In this document: positions 58,878 through 64,000 of the stretch, piece after piece
How the letters are laid out: each line of letters begins with the position of its first letter
How positions within the stretch are numbered: position 1 is the first letter of the stretch
NCBI GenBank assembly: GCA_030527795.1
Contig: JAUNAB010000008.1
Coordinates: 1 to 64,000, forward strand
Direction: 5' to 3'
From: Pasteurellaceae bacterium
GTDB lineage: Bacteria; Pseudomonadota; Gammaproteobacteria; Enterobacterales; Pasteurellaceae
Length of the DNA: 64,000 nt
Notes under the pieces: model-generated
The model's input: only the letters and a program-made list of their open reading frames with translations
Database searches by the model: none
Told to the model about the DNA's origin: nothing
Made by a program: the position numbers and the translations under genes

Positions 58878-61800
58878 TTAGAATCTATAGCCTAATTTAG
58901 CACTTACATATTGTTGGTGTTTAATTTCATTACCTTTAATCTGCCCTATTGTTGTTTCAAAAGAAAATTTGTTGTAATTTATTCTCACACCAACATCATA
59001 GTACAACTCTTTATCTAAAGTTAAGTTTAAAACTTCATTGTTAATATGAATACTTTTATCACGACTACTTAACACATGATTGTAATTGATTAATATAAAA
59101 GGAGCTACTTTCACACGTTCATTGATAGTAAAGTCTTTATCTATACTTACTCCTACTTCATATTTCCAATATGAAAGTCTATCAGTTTTGACATCCGCCT
59201 CATCTAATACATAATTAGCTTTGCTAATACTATAATATTTAACACCTGCTGTTGGTTTAATATGTAAATTGTCAATATTTAAGTCATAACCAAAATTTGT
59301 ACCTATCATGGCTAAATGTCTATGGTAACTTAGATCATCAATTTTATTTTGATTACGTCCATAAGTAAAATCAGTTAGATTAAACACATGATTATCAAAT
59401 TTAGACTTCAAAAATACTGTGGCTGTATCCAATTTAGTTTTACCACTTCCCAGTTCAAAATCATTACTTGACTGTGTTTTAGTTATAATCAACCCAATAT
59501 TAAATTTTTTAGCATCACTTTGTACACCAATTTGCTCTAAGTTAGATTTCTGTTTAAATCCACGATAATTATTAGATATATGTTTAACATTTAAGTTATC
59601 ATAATTTATCCAAACATTTTCATTACCAATTTTATTAACATTTCTGTCTAATTGACTAACAAGGTTTATCGTTCCCATTACGCTTGATAAAGCATTATTA
59701 GATAAATCACTTATCCATTCATTTTGAGTTACACTTTCATTTGATGATTCATCAATTGTAGAAGCTGTAGTATTTGTTTCTGTGGTTTTAGAAATATCGC
59801 TACTTACCGCTCCATTTTGTTCCTGAGCAAGTATTTCTTCTTTTCCTACTGCATTTGATATAGTTCCTGTTGCTTGTTCATCTGTTGGTTCACTTGCATT
59901 ACTACTTGCTTTATCGACTTTTACAATACCATTATTTACCGAACCTGTTCCACTAATAGTTACAGTTTCTTTACTCATTAAAACTTTACAATCTGATTGG
60001 CTATATCCATCATCTATACAGTTTTGTAATACATCAGCTTGACTATATGGTTTACTTAAATTAACAAGGTAAGTTTTTAATTTTTCAATTTTAGTCTGAT
60101 TAACTTTAATTTTACCATCTAAACTACTAATATTTTGATTAATACTATTAATAAGTTTAGTAGATTCTGCTCGTTTATTAGCTTTATCTTTATCATCTAT
60201 CACAACATTTTCGGCATTTTGTTCTGATTTTTTGATTGGATTATATAGTACATAATGATTGTTATCATTTTTCAATACATAACGGTAAGCACCTAAATTT
60301 GCATATTTATTAGCCAAGTTAAATGATGCTGCATTTTTTATTTGGTTTCTATTGTTTAAATCTATCAAACTTGCACTTTGGATTACACTAGGCTCTTTCC
60401 CTAAATTCTCAATATTTACTAAGAAATCACCTACAGCCACACCATTGACTATTAATTTATCATTTTTTCCCCTTGCAACATTCGTATAGAAATTAAACAA
60501 ACCATTTCCTGTTAAATCTGTATCAATAGTAAAATGATTAAATCCTTTACCATTACTAATATCAATCACTCCATCATCTAATTTAACAGATCCAGCTTTA
60601 CTGCTTCCTACCATTATTATTCTTGCATCTTTACCTACATTAACTGTAGTATCTTTGTCTGCATTAATCTTACCTATTAAATAAACTTTCCCTACATTTA
60701 ATATTGCTTTATTTTTTAGTTCAACATTACCAATAGTTTGAACGGTTACAATGTAATTTGTGTTTAGATTTCCTTCTGTATTACAAGTTGTTTTGCCTGT
60801 ATGATCTGAACGCTCACAATATGTGGCATCTTTTCTAAAACCTAAATCAATTTTACCGTTATCTTGTCCTACTAAATTACCTTGTAGAAGTTCAACTCCT
60901 TTTGTTACACTTAATATACCATTTCCTTTAGCTATAAAGTTATTTGCTTTAAACTCCCTGCTGATCCAATCATCTTCTAATACGACTTCCTTATTACTGA
61001 GTTTATCATAAGCATGAGGTGTTGGCGTGCCAGAAAAAACTAAACTGCCGTTATCTACAGTAAAATCACCATTTAAATTTGCACCACCATCTAGCAATAA
61101 CACTTTATTACTTGCTGTTGGTGTAAAATTCACATTCATTTTACTATTAATTAATCCATTTCCTTCTTTTTCACCAAAATAGCCACTAAATGCTGAATAA
61201 AGGCTTTGATTATTTTTTCTTTCTAATACGATTTCAATCGCTTTATTTTTATTAGAACCTAAATATTCCCAATTAGCATCACTTTTTTGGTTGGTTGGAA
61301 AATAACTACTATATGAACCAGTCAAGGCAAAATAGCTTAATTTACCATTATGTTTATATTCATAAAGAGCTAAATCATTTTTATTTGGTCGAGTATTCCA
61401 TTTCATCAACTCTATATCATCTACAGTATATCTTCTTTCTCCAGTAACATTAATATTGGCTAGTTTTTTGGTTAAGTATTGATTTCTCTCTTTTAATAAA
61501 GCAATCGCTTTATTTTTATCACTACCTACAAACTCCCATATACTGTCACTTGTACCATTTATTGGGAAATAATGTTTCACATTACCATTTTCTTTTAACA
61601 GGAAATAATCAGTTCTATGATTTTGATAAGGATTGATATATTCATAAATTGTATAATTACCCCCTTTCACTCCCCATTTACCGATAGTGATTTCTTGTTT
61701 TTCATCTACTATAGGTATATTTTTCTCTTGATAATGGTTCACAATCATGGCCCCATTATCTACATTTTGAATAGTTTCAAAGGTCAAATCATTACCATTG

Positions 61801-63215
61801 ACATCCAAGCGCCCTCCATTTTTACCAAAATAAATTTTATTTGGATTTACTTGTTTGCCATCACCTAAAACAACTGTACCACGTCCGCTTACAATACCCA
61901 CCTTATTAAAGGCTTGTTTTTCATTAGAACCATTCTCATATTGTTGGTTAAAAATAACAATACCATCTCCTATACTTATATCCCCTTTATTTACACCAAC
62001 ACCATTAATAAGTAATGTTCCTTTACCAATTTTTGATAATCTGTCACCCTCAGGATTGTTAACAGCCCATTTCACTGTTTTACCATCAGCAACAGATATT
62101 CCTGCACCTAACCATGTAATACTGTTATTTTCACCTTTCACAGTTGCATTATCTTGGAAGTATAATGCCCCAGCTCCTTGGTCAACATCATTTTTTAATA
62201 CAAGATTGATATTATTTTTGAAATAAATAGTTTGCCCGTAATTTGAAGATGGTTTAGATTTGCTTGTATCATCTTTTTTAAGTTGACTGTTAGCAAGATT
62301 TATAGTTTCTTTGTTATTTCTTTGGATTAAGCTACCTTGGCTACCATCATCAGAAAAATAGACTAACCCTTTTAAGTCTATCGTTTTTTCATCTTCATCT
62401 TTTAAACTGTTTAGAAAATCTTTTTGAGCAACTGCATAATAGTTAGCATTACCATTAAATCCCGTGTAGCTCATTAATGTTCCTGCAAATATCCATTTAT
62501 GCTCAATGCTATCATAAACAAAAATTGGAGAACCACTATCACCTGGTGTACCATAAGTTGCAAACAATCCTAATTTGTCAGCATATAAACTACTTTGAAC
62601 ACCTAATATTTGACCACTTTGATTTTTAATTGATAAAGGTAGCCCACCGATACGATAACCATAAGCCCCATAGACTTTATTTACAGCCCCTTTTTCATCT
62701 CTTATTCCTTGAGTACCTGTACCTACACGAATAAAATAACTGTATCTACTGTTATTGGCATAATTCACATTTTGATCACCCATTGCAATGGGTGCAACTT
62801 CCGTGACTAATTTATTTAAACGTGGATTATGATAATCCATATTAGAGTTCTCATTTCTATCCACTAATTGATATGTGTAATCATTTTCGTCTTTGGTGGA
62901 ACCATAACTTATACTGCCATATCCACTATTATGTTTCACACTTACCACATATTGATCATCAACAAGTGTTGCTACAGTTAAATTTCTGTCTACTACACCT
63001 AAATCTAAAACAGGTGCATGTTTGAACATCACATCTTCTTTTTTACCATCCTTTGTTTTTACCGTTATGTCTCTTGCCCCTACTGTAAATTGACCTTTAT
63101 TCTCAGAAAAATCACGATATGTTTGATAATCAATGTCTGATCGCACAAGTGCAGCATTAGCACCAAAACTTAACAATATTATCGTTGTTAAAACGTTATA
63201 TCTAAACTGTTTCAT
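58878..63215 (-). CDS. Serine protease autotransporter, Hap/IgA1 protease type
   Basis: Secreted adhesin-protease of 1445 residues. A signal peptide (about 1-21, ending GANA) leads to an S6 peptidase domain (about 25-290) with a complete triad: His95 (SVKHNSGYG), Asp127 (MDYHNPRL) and Ser227 (GTPGDSGSP). A beta-helix passenger follows, with two diverged copies of a W...YF...YFP...WE module at about 513-577 and 605-666, and a Cys pair in CERSDHTGKTTC. A low-complexity linker precedes a C-terminal beta-barrel (about the last 280 residues) ending LGYRF. Overall layout follows H. influenzae Hap, but the module pair is absent from Hap as I remember it. The gene has no CCGCGG motif and is AT-rich, suggesting transfer. 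Confidence 0.9.
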   Translation of the reverse strand: MKQFRYNVLTTIILLSFGANAALVRSDIDYQTYRDFSENKGQFTVGARDITVKTKDGKKEDVMFKHAPVLDLGVVDRNLTVATLVDDQYVVSVKHNSGYGSISYGSTKDENDYTYQLVDRNENSNMDYHNPRLNKLVTEVAPIAMGDQNVNYANNSRYSYFIRVGTGTQGIRDEKGAVNKVYGAYGYRIGGLPLSIKNQSGQILGVQSSLYADKLGLFATYGTPGDSGSPIFVYDSIEHKWIFAGTLMSYTGFNGNANYYAVAQKDFLNSLKDEDEKTIDLKGLVYFSDDGSQGSLIQRNNKETINLANSQLKKDDTSKSKPSSNYGQTIYFKNNINLVLKNDVDQGAGALYFQDNATVKGENNSITWLGAGISVADGKTVKWAVNNPEGDRLSKIGKGTLLINGVGVNKGDISIGDGIVIFNQQYENGSNEKQAFNKVGIVSGRGTVVLGDGKQVNPNKIYFGKNGGRLDVNGNDLTFETIQNVDNGAMIVNHYQEKNIPIVDEKQEITIGKWGVKGGNYTIYEYINPYQNHRTDYFLLKENGNVKHYFPINGTSDSIWEFVGSDKNKAIALLKERNQYLTKKLANINVTGERRYTVDDIELMKWNTRPNKNDLALYEYKHNGKLSYFALTGSYSSYFPTNQKSDANWEYLGSNKNKAIEIVLERKNNQSLYSAFSGYFGEKEGNGLINSKMNVNFTPTASNKVLLLDGGANLNGDFTVDNGSLVFSGTPTPHAYDKLSNKEVVLEDDWISREFKANNFIAKGNGILSVTKGVELLQGNLVGQDNGKIDLGFRKDATYCERSDHTGKTTCNTEGNLNTNYIVTVQTIGNVELKNKAILNVGKVYLIGKINADKDTTVNVGKDARIIMVGSSKAGSVKLDDGVIDISNGKGFNHFTIDTDLTGNGLFNFYTNVARGKNDKLIVNGVAVGDFLVNIENLGKEPSVIQSASLIDLNNRNQIKNAASFNLANKYANLGAYRYVLKNDNNHYVLYNPIKKSEQNAENVVIDDKDKANKRAESTKLINSINQNISSLDGKIKVNQTKIEKLKTYLVNLSKPYSQADVLQNCIDDGYSQSDCKVLMSKETVTISGTGSVNNGIVKVDKASSNASEPTDEQATGTISNAVGKEEILAQEQNGAVSSDISKTTETNTTASTIDESSNESVTQNEWISDLSNNALSSVMGTINLVSQLDRNVNKIGNENVWINYDNLNVKHISNNYRGFKQKSNLEQIGVQSDAKKFNIGLIITKTQSSNDFELGSGKTKLDTATVFLKSKFDNHVFNLTDFTYGRNQNKIDDLSYHRHLAMIGTNFGYDLNIDNLHIKPTAGVKYYSISKANYVLDEADVKTDRLSYWKYEVGVSIDKDFTINERVKVAPFILINYNHVLSSRDKSIHINNEVLNLTLDKELYYDVGVRINYNKFSFETTIGQIKGNEIKHQQYVSAKLGYRF

Positions 63216-63598
63216 AAAAATTCTCCTTAACTATGATTCTAATATAAAAATCTCAATTCCTTTAAAAGTGGGGCATATATTCAGACTGTAGGGTAATGTG
63301 GGATAAGACTAAAAAAACAAATTCTAAAGTTTTCTATTTTTAAAATAGTGAATAATTAAATTAAATAACAAATGAACAACCTTCACTTATTAATTAACTA
63401 ATAGAACCCACAGTAAAGACAGGATAAATTCTATCAAATTAAAAAAGAAACACCTAGCTAAATTACAATATCCGAGAGTCTTATGAAATACCCAAATATA
63501 ACAACATCCGTAAAGCTAACCCATAAAAAACCGCGGTCAAAAATTCAATCGTTTTTTTGACCGCGGTTTTTGTTTCTCACTGAAAATCTTGTGCGAAA
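63216..63598. other. Gap upstream of the autotransporter
   Basis: About 380 bp without a gene. It should hold the autotransporter promoter (AAGGAG ribosome site just before the ATG), the second copy of the 11-bp repeat TCAGACTGTAG (63281-63291) and a perfect CCGCGG motif pair. I see no operator or repeat tract suited to phase variation. Confidence 0.6.
63526..63571. repeat. Paired CCGCGG motif between autotransporter and right-edge pseudogene
   Basis: Perfect inverted pair in forward format. It lies just past the end of the minus-strand pseudogene, where it could terminate transcription. Confidence 0.88.
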
Positions 63599-64000
63599 TT
63601 AAATAAAGGTTACAAAATGATTATCATATCCCCAAATGTCTTCATAATGATTAATCTTTTGTTCAACCGTCATATATTTCTAATAATTCGTTGTGGTCGC
63701 ACCCTTTTGCATATATAACTTATAGCCTAAGCTGTACGCTTACTGAATGGTGGACTCTATGCAAAACGGTGTTTCAGCACCACAAATCTCAAGGTTTTGT
63801 ATTTGATGTTGTGTTAACAATGCATTCAACTCGGTTTGATAAAATGCTTATCATTATGTTGAACGAAAATAATAGGTTTATTGGACTGATGATATTGATT
63901 AATACGTTGATTTATCAGCGAAATTAACTGGTCATAATGATAAATTTTTCCCGCAGCAAAACAAACCGCATTTTGCATATCAATAATTAATAGTGCATCT
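63599..64000 (-). pseudogene. Isochorismatase-family hydrolase, broken, cut by window edge
   Basis: Reading leftwards from the edge: DALLIIDMQNAVCF, then INQRINQYHQSNKPIIFVQ and HNDK, then an abrupt join. The frame changes near 63845 to FYQTELNALLTQHQIQNLE, ICGAETPFCIESTIQ, a TAA, AYSLGYKLYMQKGATTTNY, a TAG, and KYMTVEQKINHYEDIW to the stop at 63599. The nucleophile Cys is kept, but the middle segment with the catalytic Lys is deleted (estimated 30-40 codons), with a frameshift and two stops. Clearly dead. Confidence 0.85.

Noticed and set aside
63691..63927. 78-codon plus-strand open frame near the right edge
   Set aside because: It is antisense to the isochorismatase-family remnant, whose fragments are clearly recognisable on the minus strand.

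Overview
The window is chromosomal DNA from a gamma-proteobacterium of the family Pasteurellaceae. Three things point there: the nag-nan-sia sialic-acid block has the same gene order as I remember from Haemophilus influenzae; a fused citXG gene sits in a citrate lyase cluster of the same kind; and a Haemophilus-like DNA uptake motif is scattered throughout. The motif is not the known AAGTGCGGT or ACAAGCGGT dialect. It is ACCGCGGTCA with an A-rich tail, about 60 CCGCGG cores by eye against roughly 5 expected for this size and about 41% GC. The genus cannot be fixed from sequence alone; Avibacterium or a close relative is only a guess.

Layout. 0.5-7 kb: transketolase (tktA), the competence regulator sxy/tfoX, a fluoride channel (crcB) with a Cof-type phosphatase, then ilvGM. 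7-11.4 kb: a DMT exporter, ilvD and ilvA, completing most of the branched-chain amino acid route. 11.5-21.2 kb: a full sialic-acid module, with nanE-nanK-siaR-nanA-nagB-nagA reading left and siaP-siaT-nanM reading right from a shared control region carrying a strong CRP site. 21.3-25.4 kb: hslO, a small YdcH-like gene with a decayed tandem copy, and mutY-yggX-mltC. 25.6-28.5 kb: lipopolysaccharide heptose genes hldD-waaF-waaC. 28.5-30.3 kb: recX-recA with a LexA box. 30.4-32.6 kb: folate genes pabA and, divergently, pabBC. 32.8-35.7 kb: surE, a YqaA-type membrane protein, a tiny lipoprotein and nlpD. 35.9-43.3 kb: a broken qorB-like gene, dusB-fis, prmA, yhhQ behind a candidate preQ1 riboswitch, a DUF3108-like protein, and rpe-gph-trpS. 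43.4-50.2 kb: citrate fermentation (citT, citXG, citF, citE, citD; citC divergent). 50.2-58.5 kb: yjgR-like ATPase, a broken metallo-hydrolase, an OPT transporter, nudE, hslR, a frameshifted YeeE-type transporter and the triple-rhodanese ynjE. 58.9-63.2 kb: a large serine protease autotransporter of the Hap/IgA1 protease type. The right edge holds a wrecked isochorismatase-family gene.

Themes. The catabolic modules fit a mucosal organism that takes host sialic acid (TRAP import, then conversion to fructose-6-phosphate) and ferments citrate. CRP sites predicted at sxy, at the nan/sia region and at the YdcH-like gene suggest shared control by cAMP. Intact sxy plus the dense repeat argue for natural transformation using its own uptake-sequence dialect. 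Many copies of the repeat sit as inverted pairs of one fixed 38-bp format, mostly at gene ends where they could also act as terminators. Five genes or gene copies are visibly decayed (qorB-like, metallo-hydrolase, YeeE-like, isochorismatase-like, YdcH copy), suggesting ongoing gene loss, although sequencing error cannot be excluded for single-base lesions. No rRNA, tRNA, CRISPR array, insertion sequence or phage gene was seen.
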